Shown here: in pieces, positions 1-12,882 of the stretch | Layout: the number at the start of each line of letters is the position of its first letter | How positions within the stretch are numbered: the first letter of the stretch is position 1 | Assembly: GCA_029449235.1 (NCBI GenBank) | Contig: JANATG010000005.1 | Coordinates: 310,001-374,000 of the forward strand | DNA length: 64,000 nt | Reading direction: 5' to 3' | Source: Linnemannia schmuckeri | Lineage: Eukaryota; Mortierellomycota; Mortierellomycetes; Mortierellales; Mortierellaceae | Translations under genes and position numbers: made by a program | The notes under the pieces: model-generated | What the model was told of the DNA's origin: nothing | The model's database searches: none | Seen by the model: the letters and a program-made list of their open reading frames with translations, nothing else

Positions 1-549
1 AATTTGCTAAAATCAGTACAACAGGCACAGACGCCAAAACAATGCGAGAGAAAACAAGTAGTACGGTGATGAAGGGTGAAAAAAAAAGGGTGATGTCAGG
101 TTCGACAAACAAAACAAATGGACGGGAGAAGCACATGAAACTGCAAGAGAGGAATCGGGGAAGAGAGAGGCGAAAACTGGTTGTTTAGCTGGCTTCTTAA
201 TTAGTTGATTGAGTATGTGTTTGAACAATTGGTTTTCCACATCTAGACACATACACGTTTGCGCGCACTCGCTCGCTTCCATGCAATGAACAGAAGTACA
301 GAGGTGGCAATGGAAAAGAAAACGGGCTAGCTCGGGGCCCCTTTGCCCTTCGAGAGGCACTGCTGTCGTCATTTCCCAAGATCATAGACCTTCTTCCTTT
401 CCATAGAACCAAACGAGTCATTATTGCGCCCCTTGTATGCGGAATAATCATCATAGGAACCAACTAGCGGCGAATGCAGCATATGCACGGAAACTTCCAC
501 TCGTGTTCTATGTGGATGATAACATTTACTACTTTATTTGATTCTCGTT
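1..549. other. gene-free left edge
   Basis: No reading frame with recognisable protein content. This is the 3' flank of the gene that ends at 550 on the minus strand and presumably holds its 3' UTR and terminator. Nothing else is seen. Confidence 0.5.
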
Positions 550-2373
550 TTAGTCTGGGGAAAGGACAACATTGGGCTGGACATTGAACGTGCCGCGCAC
601 CCAAGTCTCCTTTACGGGTCTCTGTCTCCTCCCCAAGGCCTTGACATCCTCCAAAGTCGACTTTACAATCTCTCGAGCAGCTAACAGAGGTGGGGCCATT
701 GCCAGAAGTGATCCGATCTGATACCTCGAGAACAGGATGTCAAATGATCCCAGATGTGTCGGCAGGTAGATAGCCTCGTAGGGCAGGTCCATCATCCATA
801 CATCCACCCGAAAGTCTTGTCCCAAAATCCCGATTACCTTGCCATCTACTCCCGCTTGAAGCAACCCGTCCAGGCTGCGTTTCATCTCGATGAATAGTTT
901 AACAACGTCTCGTTGCTTGTCCTGTTGAGAACTGCCGACTTTTTTGATCTCACATAGGAGGACTGTCCGGTGTGGGTGTTGGGTTGTGGTGAGCATCACG
1001 TCAGGGATGAGGACTTCTTGGCTGACTCCGTCGCCGCACTCTAATCGATCTCGCCCCCAATGCAGTGTTGCTCCGTCGAGGTCTCCAAAGAAGGCGTTAA
1101 TCCAGGGTCTGTAGTAGCGATCCGTAAATGTATCCTCGTTGGTCCTGTCGAAAAAAGGGGGTGTCTGCCAAAGGAACCGAGACGACAGCAAGTTTAGTAT
1201 ATAGCTGTATATCCTAGACCGAAGCACCGTCGCTGATGCCGTTCCCGAGAGCTGCCGCATTGACAGTTCACACTCGTCAAACTCCTTGCCACAAAACTCG
1301 CCCGCCATCTTGACTACCAACCCTGACTCTTCCTCGGTCAAGCTCCTGCTCCAGCGTTTCTTCCGCTCATCCCGCAGAGGTCCGAGTCGCTTGTCGAAAA
1401 AGATGAAATTGAGCGACAAGATGTCGGTGCCGTCTGCGTAGGTCATGGTGGTGTGAGTCAAGACATTTTCTTTCCTGAGGGCGAACAGGGTCTTTGAGAT
1501 GTTGATCCCGTCGACAATGTAGAACGACTCTCCTGAAGGGTTGGCGTTGACTGATCCTGGACCGACCAAAAAATCCATCAGCAGAGGGGTAATGTCCGAA
1601 AAGTCAACCGAGCTGACCGACACGTTTCCTGCATAGTAATCTGGATCGATCGAGTCGGACGATAGGAGATCAAGTGAATGAATGGTCCGGTCATCTTCCA
1701 CCGTCCTTGTCGACAGTCGATCTCTCTCCTCGTCCTTATGTAAGTGCTGCTGTTGTTTTTGTTGCTGCTGTTGCTTCTGATGCCGCCTCTCTCCATTGTC
1801 CTCGACGTCACCATCCTCATCAGACCGCGTCTGTGCAAGCGACTTGTCAAGTGCCAGTCCTTCCTCCTGATACCTCAACCGCTGCCTCTTGGACATGACA
1901 TGATCCACCACCTGATGCACTTTTCTCCTCGTCTTTTCCAACTTCCGATCCCCATCCTGTTGACCAAAGAAATCGTCCTCAAACTGGATATGCTCCCCGG
2001 CGATCCACTCTTTGTTCATCTTCCTCGCGGCATCCTGCAAAACCTGGAGTGTACTCTTTTCGAACCTGTCGATGGCGTTTTTCCAGTAGTTGCGCGCCTT
2101 TTGTTTTGTTAGTGACGTATCGATACGGTTCCAGTCTAGGAAATCGGCATAACTGAATTGTCCTGGGGAGGTGCAGGACTCGAAGTAGGGTTTGCCGAAT
2201 AGTCTGTCAAGTGCCTTGTGCCATTTTTTTATTTCTGGTTGTGGCGCTGTTGGTCGCGATGATATTGGCGGTGGTGGTGGTGGTGTTGTTGCTTTGGGTT
2301 GTTTACTGTTACTTGTCTCTGGAGTTGAGATTCCTCCTGCTGCAGGCGTGTTGGATGATGTCACCTTGCCCAT
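550..2373 (-). CDS. Hypothetical protein with PD-(D/E)XK nuclease-like C-terminus
   Basis: Single-exon frame of 607 residues. The first 50 residues are low complexity (Pro, Ser, Thr, with a run of prolines). Residues about 190-230 are charged and Gln/His rich, so probably disordered. In the C-terminal part, Pro-Asp at 457-458 is followed 17 residues later by Glu475-Ile-Lys477 on a hydrophobic strand. This D...E-x-K pattern is typical of the PD-(D/E)XK nuclease fold (family knowledge). No signal peptide or membrane helix is seen. I do not recognise the N-terminal half. Large orphan families with this kind of C-terminus occur in Mucoromycota, sometimes linked to Crinkler-type proteins; that link is inference. 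The ATG at 2373 is the only good start before the frame loses protein-like content. Nuclease activity is unproven. Confidence 0.65.
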   Translation of the reverse strand: MGKVTSSNTPAAGGISTPETSNSKQPKATTPPPPPPISSRPTAPQPEIKKWHKALDRLFGKPYFESCTSPGQFSYADFLDWNRIDTSLTKQKARNYWKNAIDRFEKSTLQVLQDAARKMNKEWIAGEHIQFEDDFFGQQDGDRKLEKTRRKVHQVVDHVMSKRQRLRYQEEGLALDKSLAQTRSDEDGDVEDNGERRHQKQQQQQKQQQHLHKDEERDRLSTRTVEDDRTIHSLDLLSSDSIDPDYYAGNVSVSSVDFSDITPLLMDFLVGPGSVNANPSGESFYIVDGINISKTLFALRKENVLTHTTMTYADGTDILSLNFIFFDKRLGPLRDERKKRWSRSLTEEESGLVVKMAGEFCGKEFDECELSMRQLSGTASATVLRSRIYSYILNLLSSRFLWQTPPFFDRTNEDTFTDRYYRPWINAFFGDLDGATLHWGRDRLECGDGVSQEVLIPDVMLTTTQHPHRTVLLCEIKKVGSSQQDKQRDVVKLFIEMKRSLDGLLQAGVDGKVIGILGQDFRVDVWMMDLPYEAIYLPTHLGSFDILFSRYQIGSLLAMAPPLLAAREIVKSTLEDVKALGRRQRPVKETWVRGTFNVQPNVVLSPD

Positions 2374-5300
2374 GACTTCGTGTTGCTCTCTTGTCGATGT
2401 GTCTGAGTGGGTGAGTCGCGAACAAAAATAAGGTGAAACTGTTGCATTAAAAAATTGATGGTGCCTGGAAATTGATCAATTGATCAAATACGCTTTTTCC
2501 GACTTTTCGGTGACGTACTTAAAATTTGCTCTTCCAAGCCCAAGGTCCACTTGCCTGTGTCTTCAACATCTGCAGCTTCACTTTCTTGAAGACCTCGAAA
2601 ACCCTTTCAGAAATCAGAAACGACACCAAGGACGACAAGGACAGACGGTACGTCGACGACCCCCTGTCTCCCATCCAGCTCTTCACTGCACACTCTCTTC
2701 ACAAGAAAAACACGAATGGGTTCACAACCCTCCTGCCACCCATACCGCCGCAACAATGCGAGGGCGCTTGTCCATCCAACAGTATCATTGTTCGAGAACC
2801 CACACCCTCCTACAGAAGGGTTACTGGGGGGGAAGAGGGGTCGTTACTTGCTGTTCACCAGTTGCGGCTAAGCAAGGCATCCCGTTCCTTGTCTCAACAA
2901 CTACTAGTTTTCCCCCGTTATCTGCAAGGGGTGCTTTCTGAGTAGAGTCATACGAGTTGGAGGTCCTGGCATTATCAACACATTTCCCTTACTTCACAAG
3001 GATGACGGGACGTGTTGTTGTGTATTCGTGTTGTAACATAATTGTTACAGAGTTATTCTGCCTTCTCGCAGTCTTTCTGTCCTAGGACGATAGTGCTGGC
3101 GGAGCGCTTGTTCTACTCACCACACTCCAGCGTCCTTTTTTTGTTGCGGATACTCCATGGTTCTTCTACAAGTTCTTTGCGATATCGGACAAAACAAAGG
3201 CGTGACATGGAATGTTTCTCGCCAGAAGACGCTTCATAGAATATGAGGTGTGGTGGGTGATCATAAGGCAATTTGAGATCGTCTAGCAGGACTTTCTTGT
3301 GCTGAAACTCCTTTTTCCATTTCGTATTCTTTGCTGCAGACGCTAATGCTTGTTTCTGGACCTGACCACTAACAAGCTACTTTTTTCATGTATTTTTCTT
3401 TGCGAGCTCAACCGTTTGTATAGGCCGTCATGAATGGATTTGCTTAGGATCACCGGTGTTGAGTGTCGGGGTTTCTTTAGTCAATTGGATAAGGGCTTGA
3501 GACTTTCAATGGTACACGCACTGGATAAAGGAGACAAGGATTATCCATGAGCTTTTTCTTGTTCTTTTATTCTGCGCTCGTACTTTTCGTGATCATTTGC
3601 CTTCTTTTTTTTTCAACTTGTGGACCTCTCAGTCGATTGACAGGAAGTAAACTGGAGCAGGATGCCTTCTGACGTTCTGAGTCTCGTACGTTGCAATAAA
3701 TCTTTATTTCTGAACTTGCCATCGACTGTTGCTTTCTGTGACATTTGGGCTTGCGGCCTCACCTTGTGATATTAATAAAATCACGGACTCCAGATTCGCA
3801 AGATTCCACCGACTATTATCGCTGAAGGTGTGCATGGATACGGTATTGATTTTGTTATATCCCTTTTTTCAATGCAGTGAACGAGAATCATCTTTGCTAT
3901 ATCATTCTAACTCATTAGCCGATGTCAGCGGCGGTAGCTTTTAGCGGCTTTGATACGAGACGTTGACCTTCAGGATAATCTTTGCTGTCGGAACTATTTG
4001 GATTGCCGGTGTTTCTGAGCGATAGGTTTGTCTTTTGTATGGGTTCGACATTGACATTTGAATTGAACTTTGCGAAACATATTTCGTTGTTGTTTTCTCA
4101 CCTCGTAGATAGAAGACTGCTCTCATGGACGAATTTGGCATCGTCAAGAACGTTTTAGACAATTCAGGAGCATAGTCGAGATGTTTGTTTGGAATAAGAC
4201 TTGTTTGGTTCAGGCTTTCATTTTTCACCTAATGTGTCGCCATTGGACCAAACACGAGGAGACATCGATACGGAGACAAAATCGCTCTCTTGCCCTTGGA
4301 AGCTAACTCGTCATAAGGTGGATGATAGAAATGACAAGGAGCAGCACCGATTCCGCGGCATCATCTTGAAGCTCGTATTTCACTTTGCTCCATTTTGAAT
4401 TAGGGAAATCGCAGTCTTCCATAAGGGGACACTTGTTCGATTCTCTTTTGTGTCTACTCGAAGACTTTCTTTTTCTACAAAAAAAAAGGAGAATTGGCAC
4501 TCGATACAAGTGCAGAATTGATTATGGTCCTGTTTTGTATAAATAATCTGGAGCGACAGCAGGCGATAGTGGGTTTCGATGGAACGTGTATACATGAAGA
4601 ACCTTTATTTTTTTGCTATTGCTCCGTCCATGCGCTGTTTCTATGTTCACTTTCATCGACGATTCTCCATTCTTTGAGAAACATCCCGATTCCAAGATAG
4701 GAAGGCGGTGATATACACTTCTTTTCAATTCAATTTAGCGCGATGGTGTGTGCAGTAGTTCTGGTAGAACTTTCAAAGATGATACACTTTTGATTTTTTT
4801 CACCATTCATTATTTCACGCCATGGCAATTGTACGCCACTTTTTTTCATCGATACTCGCGCCTTCGCTTTCGTTCAGCATTCATTTCGCATTTCAAAGAG
4901 GGACTAGTTCGATACAGGGATGCTACTGTCTACTTTTCTCGTTGATTAGTCATAGGAAATCGTTGCTGATCCTTCAACCCACTTGACGTTTTTTAAATAC
5001 AATTAAAACAAATTAAGAATGCCGTGGTCGTGCGAGCCGTTTATTTTTTTCTCGACGGGTAGCAGATGCCAGGCCGAGGTCTGTGATTTCTTTGTGCCGC
5101 ACGCTCATATTTCTTTTTTGGTGGCCTCTCTTTTTTTTGGGGGGGGGGGGCTGTGCTGCTCTTAATTTTCTTGGTATTTAATTACTGGTGACTACTCTTG
5201 TATTGCATTCAAACAAAAAAAATGAAAGCAGGCAATAGTGTCTATCAGTAGGACGGATCACCGCACTTTGCTCTGACTAAACATGTAAGCCGATATGAGG

Positions 5301-8300
5301 ATACGAACCAGTTCGTGACATTATCCTTGTCATTCGGATTCTTCATTTTTCCTTTGACATCTTATCATGTTGCTCACCCATACGTCCTCCTGGTTACTCT
5401 TATTCTCTCCAATGGCGAAGTTCATCTCTCAAATAAAGGATAGCGCTCGTTTTTGAGCATCTTGACATTTTTTTTCCAATTTTCATTCAAACGTGACCAA
5501 GCGATCCTTTCTCCACAAGCTGTTCTCTCCGCCTCATGTCCCTCTACAATGCCTGTAACTTATCCTGGGTCTCCCACCAAATAACAGACATTGATAAAAG
5601 AAATAGGAAATTTTCGTTTTTCAGCCGGATGCACGGGCAGCGAGGATCTGCTTGAGAAATCCTTGAGCTTTTCAAGCGCGTATCATTGACCTATTTGGTG
5701 GTGTGTTGATTGACCATATAGCATCTGTTAAATAAAAAAAATAAACTAAGCAGGATTGACGATTGCTTCTATTATAATTTTAGGTTTGTGCTCTTTTTCA
5801 AGCACGCCTCCATCCCTTGCCTACGTGGTTTGCTCCTTCTTTCTTGTTGTTCTTTTTTGTTCCATCCAAAAAAAAAAAAAAAATCGGGGAAAGTAGCGTC
5901 TCCATTAAGCCATGCTTTGTTTTTAAAAAATCGCCTTGCTGCCCACTTGATTATATCTCGAAAGATGGCCCACATCCGTTCGAAGCATATTAGTACTACT
6001 GAGGATATGGCTTTGTTGTAACTGCCACCAGTAACCTTAAAGTATTAAGTCGTCAGGTTCTTTAGTTTATTCGTACTGTTCAACAATGTGGCCTATTTAT
6101 GTTTCCATCTTTTTCTGGCCGGCGGTTGTGAGATCTCTAACTTGGGCGATTCCGTGAGCATTTTTACAAGGAGTAACAGGAGACGTAGTCCCTTCCAGGA
6201 TGATAGATAAATGGCAATATCTGGAGAACGTGTCTGTTCGTCCTTTTTTCGAACTTTCGAAACACCCACAACGATTCCGAGGCGGGATGATTCCTGTCAT
6301 TATTGAATGGACCCACTGTGACAAAGATACGCTATTTCTCCAGCGATCGTTATCTTCATATCGTTTTAATGGCCCCAGACGTCGTGTGTTCTGACCCGCG
6401 TCTTACTTTTTTCACATTGCGCTTATTACCTATAATAATAATTCATAGGATATAAAGCCTTCTTTCCTGCAAGCCTCCTCGTAGGCTAAATGGTATTGTT
6501 TGTCGCTGCTCACGCGACTCATCATTCTCGTATTACTTCAGAATAATAGATAATCTGGAATCCAGTCTCCTCTACAAAAGCATTCTTTGTTTGATACTTC
6601 CTTAGAAAACCCAATTTTGATGCCAGAGAACTTGTACTCGCTGTTTGAGGACGTTTAGAATTAGCCAAGTCCAGGCCATTTATCAGAGGATATGGCAATG
6701 CGTGAGAATGTGTCGACTGATTTGATAGTTTTTGGTAGGTTTGCCTCTTCTGCGTTTACTGTAATGGATGATTCGGCATCTCTTTGATTGTACTTTTTTT
6801 TCTGCAAGGTAAAATGCATTGGGATCACTGGGTGGTGGAGCGGAAAGTCTTTCGATGGTTCAAACTTAAAAATTCGTAGCTGAAGTTTGACAGCGACGAA
6901 CCTCTGCAATACTGAGATTTTATTTATGCTCATGATACTCGACGATGCCAGTGACTGCAATTCGCATTCCTCTGGTTATGACTGTGCAGCCCTAACATGA
7001 AAGAATAATGGTTGACCTTCCAATACTTTTGCATGGCCAATTGGCCGTCGCTGTTGGTCCACATAAGCCTGCAAAACAGCTATTCCTGTTGTAGAACGCG
7101 GTTACTTCGGTTATTTCATTTTCAAAATTGTAAATTTCATGCAGCAAGCGACCATATCAAATGGAGAAAACCCTCATTTCTTTATGAATTAGTGGCAATA
7201 CTTCAACATGTGCTTCTCTCTCCTTTTTTTGTATTGTTCATTGATGCTGACTGCACCCTTCCTCCTTCATTTCAAGCAGACTTTCAGATTTTCTGCCACT
7301 GCGCTCTTGCTACCTCATTTATGATTCTGTGAAAATATAAATGAGATAAAAAAAAACAAGGAAACAAATGGGGTCGCATTTATCGGTTCTGCGGCATTTC
7401 AATGTTTGGTGCTATAGTTCACTCAACAGCCGCACCAATTTTGAGCTCGCATGATAGGCTTCCTCCCATGTCTTAATGTAATGTAGCCATAGTTGCTAAT
7501 ATGCAAACCACTCCGGTATTCAGACCCTTGCATTGTGAAGGCAAATCCCCTTTTTTTTTGCTCTGTTCATCTTAACGACGGTTTGCAAGTCCATGTGGTG
7601 ATTTTCGTTTTGGAGACACCTGCGAGGATTTGGAGCATTTATGATACCGGGACTTCTTTATGAATAACAACGTGGTTCCCCATCATTTTTGAAGCTCGAC
7701 CTAGGTGATTGGTACTTTTGGGCATTGTAATGTTTGAGGGGCATTTTTTTCTCATATTATTCGGCGACTTCCACTCACCATGACGATGATGTCTTTGACC
7801 ATGTTCATTTGTACATGATGAATACCACGATTGATTGTTGTTGGTGGGACTCTAGTTTATTGAGAAGTGAGCGAACTGATGATAGTGCGTTGTGGTATGT
7901 GTCGTGGATCAAAGTGGGATATCCGAAGCGGATAAAGCAGGGCTCGGTCCGATGAGCAGGATGGTGTGGAGAGGATACGGATGGGTGTGGGAAGAGAGTG
8001 ATGATGAGGGATGTATTTCAGACTCTTATTCTTTGCTATCTACTGTCTTGCATACCAAATGAGAACAGTCGCGTCGGCGACTTACAATGACGCGACTTTC
8101 TTTGATGCAATCCTGCGTTGTCCGCGATAGTATACCTTCTCTTAGCCCTTTTTCCTTTTTTCTTCACGTTGTAAGTACGCGTAGCAAAGACAACGATTTT
8201 GCAAGACTATTGAACAAATTCGCGGATGCATGATAAGGATGACTTTAGTTCTATTCGCATTTTCCTTTCGCTTCTCATTCATTGTTCTCTGGTGCTGACT

Positions 8301-10900
8301 GTTATTTATCATCTCTCCTTATTTCAAGTAAAAATATGAACTCGGATCGAGTGATGAGGTCGGCTGAGGACCTTTGAAAATACGAATTAGCAACTGAACA
8401 TGCAATAACGCGATTGAAAAAAAAAATTCAGAACAACAGAGGATGCAGGACTTCGTTGTAATCTTTGTGTTTTGGCGCCTATGTCACACCACCACGCCCT
8501 CTGATGCGGATAATCGATGTGATGACTTTGGGGTCGCGTCCTTTTCAAAATTTAAACGTAGACGTAGTAAAAAGAGAGTCGTTCTCTTTCGCTTACTGAC
8601 ATTTACCAATGCTAAGGTTTCTTCTTTCTTTTAGAGTTGTTTTATGCTGGTCAACGATACAGTTTTTAGATGCTCATTGTTGTTTCTGGCGGCGATTGTT
8701 ACAAACTTCAACCTTGTTAGACACATCCCCCTGGTGCGTGCCAATGGGTAGACCCACTTTTCATGGAAAGTTGATTGGCGATAAAAGGTCGATAACTCTC
8801 CGTTTCTTTCGTACACTGATGCCTTATGTTTCCTCTTTATTTTATTCGGACATTCTTTCTGTGCAAGGTTCTTTCGCGCTACTAAACATATGTATTTCCT
8901 TTGGACTTGAAAGATGTCGTCAATGGATGGACTTATTGGCGTACTTGATTATTGGTGTACTTGATTATTGATGTTACTATTGATTTTTTTATGAAGTCAA
9001 CTGGGTGATCTGAGGTGATTTTTTAAATCCTCCTCTCAGATGTTCGTACACAACATGCGACGACCTCGCTTAATGCGACATTGCTTTTTTCTTTTTTTTT
9101 TACAAGACCGACGACGACCATTTGTCTCGATACGACTTTTTTCCTTTTTCATTCTTTACTCCTCTTTTGATGCTGTCGCACATGTTTTTACTCAAGTAGT
9201 CATACGACTCGGATAATATATTGTTCTAGCTATCGGCCTATTCGGATGGGATTCGGTGACGAACAAGTTGTGACGCGATTGTTTGAAGAATAGAAAAAAA
9301 AACTAGTGGATACGCAAGCTTGATTAAGAAGTGTCTGAGCCTTAGACACCCATATTCACACCACGACCCCCACCGATTTAGGGGAGGATTAAATTCCCTA
9401 TAAGTGTGCACAACGATTTATTATCAAGTTACTAGAGTTGAGGATGGGAATTCGACTTTATACTTTATACTTCTACATTGCCAGGGCTTCATCAGTTTTT
9501 TTTCTGTTCAGGTCGTTCGGGGATGAAAGATTGTTTCCTCCTTATTGTTCTTTCTAATTTCGATCATGAAAACTACACACTTGAAGGATTCAGGTAATTT
9601 TCTTCGAACAACAGGGTGGCGCTCTCGCGTCTCGTGAGGATCTAAACTGGGTATACTTCTGATAGTTGTAGGGCTGGAACGCATTTTTTTATTGATGTTA
9701 TTCATTGATACGGAATCACTTTCATGGTATACTCTTTTGATGGTGTTCATTTCTTAAAGATTGTGCTGATTGCGTTAGCGAGCTTGTCCAATTGGCTGTT
9801 GTTGATGTCGCGCTCGATTTTTTTTAGTAGAAAAGTAAACTAGGTGATACCTTGAGGGATGTGGCTCTTTTTCCAATCAATCAAATGCGGCCAGCAACGA
9901 TGCACGTCGAATAGAGTAATGCTTTCCTTTTGAAAATAATAAATATGGTAGAATAGCGACAATCTGCGACCACAGTTTCCTAGTCCCTGTATATTTTTTG
10001 TTGCTGTTTGAAGTTGACTGCACCATATTGTGTACTTCAAGAGCTGGGATTGGAGTTTATAATAATCGCTCGCCTTTGAAATATGTGAGTTGGAAAAGAA
10101 GTAGCGACGCCATTGTCAAAGAAAAAAAAAAGAAAAAAAAAGGATAATATTTGAATTTGCTAGGGAACGTTTGAATGTTTGACGCACTTGTTCGCACAGC
10201 AAGTACAACGCTGTTTTGTAGCCTGCAAACGACACGGCTCTTTCTCTGTTTAGGGGACAGTTGAGGATTTTGTAGTTTTCGCACAATTCTGACTTGACTT
10301 CGTTAAGGTCGCATCTTTTTTTTGTCCTGCTCATACTGCTCGTCAGTTACAAGCGTGGTATCATTTCTGGTTATGATCATAAGAACCTCATAGATAGAGG
10401 ATACCGGTGCCCTTCCTAGCAATATATCGCATCTACATCCTTCCTGAAAATCGAGACAAGCCATTATTTGGTCTTCGTATGGTTGGTGTGCTTTCTTTAT
10501 TGTTCATGTCGCCCGACGATTCGATCATCACCTCGGGAACTTTTTTATGTTTGAAGGTTGCTGGGGTGTCATGCTCGCTTCCCATAAAACCCAAGCCGGA
10601 CGATAGCGGCTGCCTTTGCTTTTCAAATACTTATACGCGACGAGTAACGATGCATGTTGGCGAAACAAATCGCTTTGAGAACAAACAAATATGGCAGGGC
10701 AGTAACGAAGAACACAACATCCACATGCCTTCTATCGTGCTATTTTTTTCATAACTCTTTGATGCTGTTCTGTACCATTGTTTTTTCATGTACTAGCGGG
10801 GCTCGGATATAGTATTTCTGTACCAATGTTCTTTGAAAAAATATGGTAATAGTGAAGTAGCAATTTACTACCAAAAACAATAAAAAGAAACATGCAGCGC
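2374..10900. other. long gene-free region
   Basis: About 8.5 kb without a convincing gene on either strand. The frames present are under 160 codons, have no domain-like content and do not join through plausible introns into anything I recognise. The plus strand looks T-rich throughout, with many short T runs, and GC appears lower than in the neighbouring genes. No tRNA, LINE, transposase or long tandem array was found. A motif resembling an intron branch point plus 3' splice site recurs (near 7240, 8290 and 10010). The first few hundred bases are presumably the promoter of the gene starting at 2373. Confidence 0.6.
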
Positions 10901-12882
10901 AATGCTTAAGGTACACGAGATCTACTTTTCTTTTGATTTATGTAAGGCGAAGGCGCAGGAGGGTTGCGAGCTGGGAGGAAGGAAAGGAGTGCGCCATTGT
11001 AAGAAAAAAATTGGGCGGTACTTGTAGGCATTCATGAGTGTGAGAGCTTGTTTTATTGGCAGATCGGTTGTTGATCACCATGGGACCCATGCCCACGCGT
11101 CAGCATACTCTTAGCTATCAATGCAACAATGTGCCCAAAACGTGTACATTCTTCTGTAGACAATTGCTAGCCCAAAGAACACAACCAACAACGCCCCATC
11201 TGAGCTTTCTCGCGCCCTTGTACCTTTTTTACATCTGAGAACTGAGACAAATGATGCACTTTGATCCCTACCGCACTCCAACTTCTCTTCTCCACAAGAT
11301 TACATCTCAAGGACTAGTTATACATCATCTCTCCTCTTCTATCGTATCCGGGATAGAAAAGTGGCGCATGGCGATCAAGTTGCCACAGAATCATCTCTGC
11401 TCAGACTAAACGTCCATTCTTCGGTAGTGGTTTGAATTTGAGTGACATCTTCTATTTTTTGTTTTTCATTATGAACTGTAAGCATAGGTAATAGAAAGGG
11501 AGGAAGGGAAGGGACATCTACTTTCCAAACAGACACCATCAACGTGTCTCCATCTTTATTTTCTTTCGACCGTGCAGCTGTCCGTCTGACCGTGTGATCC
11601 ACTTCATCAGCGTACACGATGGTGTTCCGAAGAATTCGATCGGGAAGACTAGAAGAAACGAGGGCGTCATGGCGGCTCTTTGCAATTCATATCTCATTTC
11701 TCTCTACTTCAGATATCAATGTTCATTGTTAGTCTCATCGCATAGCTTATCAACGGTCGGCAATTTTTTTGATTCACTATCCCCCATACGACGACCAGTT
11801 TTGGAACACATTACTCCAGCGCGTATTTGGTAACAACGAAAAACGCGGGGGACAGGGTTCAGGAGGCGTGAGCGTAAAAAAAAAAAAAAAAAAAAAAAAG
11901 GTAATTCCCCACCTCTCCTCTCCCCTCTCTCAGGCTAGAAAAGGGTTTGACTATGAGTAACATTTCCAGGGCCTGGAAGTAGAAAAGAAAGGAAGGGCGT
12001 GTGACGTCTCTGGGGTTGGTTGGTTGGCTGGAGGTGAATGCTCACTATTTTTTTGTTGATATTTTTCGGAGCGTTGCCTAAAAGAGAATATTCGCACGCA
12101 TTCGGACCATGCGGATTGTTGGTGGGGGGAAAGTATTGAGGGAAATACATACGAGATCTATAAAAAGTACATTGTCGTGGGTAAACAGAACCGCCCCTTC
12201 ACTCCAACTCTTACTCGCACTTTTTTTGCCTTTCTCTTCACTTTTCATGTCTTCTTTTCTTTCCGTTGTTCAACCCCAAGGATCACAGAGAACGGAGAAT
12301 ACTCGTAAAAAAGGAAGGAGAAACACGGCGATCAATTACAGGACAGGAATGCGAGTGAGAGTGCTTCGGGGAAGTGGAGAAGACAGAATGCGGCCCCAGG
12401 GTTATCTGACTATGTATGGAACAGACAAGCCCTCTGCGTGTGTGTGAGTCTGGGCAAGGAGGAAGTATGCGTATGAACTTCATGTAATAAGAGTAAAAAT
12501 TGGTTCCAGAAGAGAATTAGGAAGCAAGAGTGGAGTGCTGAGTGGAGTGATTGAGTGAGTAAGTGAATAAGTGCGTGAGTGAGTGATAGAAGTGATGCCC
12601 CTGGAGTTCAAAGTCAGTCTCTGTCGGTCAGTCATTTTTTTTTTGAAGGTGCGGACGTAAACAAAGGAATAATACCCTTTTCCGCGCAAGTCCCCTTCTT
12701 CTTTTCCTTCTTTTCTTTTTTTTTTCTTCTGAATCCATTCTCTCCCCACACACATCACCCCCAGCACTCTCTCCTTCCACCTTCTCCTTTTTTTACGAAC
12801 ACATTCCTCTCTCTCTCCTCTCCTCTCTTCTTCCCTTCTTCTCTTCTTTTCTTCTCCATCAACAACAAATACATATTTCACA
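10901..12882. other. upstream region of KGD2
   Basis: No gene is seen. It holds a 23-base A tract at 11877-11899. From about 12690 to 12860 there is a strongly C/T-rich stretch leading to the KGD2 start at 12883, probably promoter and 5' leader. Confidence 0.5.

Noticed and set aside
2480..2945. Two overlapping plus-strand frames of about 140-150 codons
   Set aside because: They lie in the upstream region of the minus-strand gene, have no domain-like content and no codon bias, and overlap each other.
10407..10754. 115-codon frame in the gene desert
   Set aside because: No recognisable motif, no coding bias and no partner exons; chance frame.
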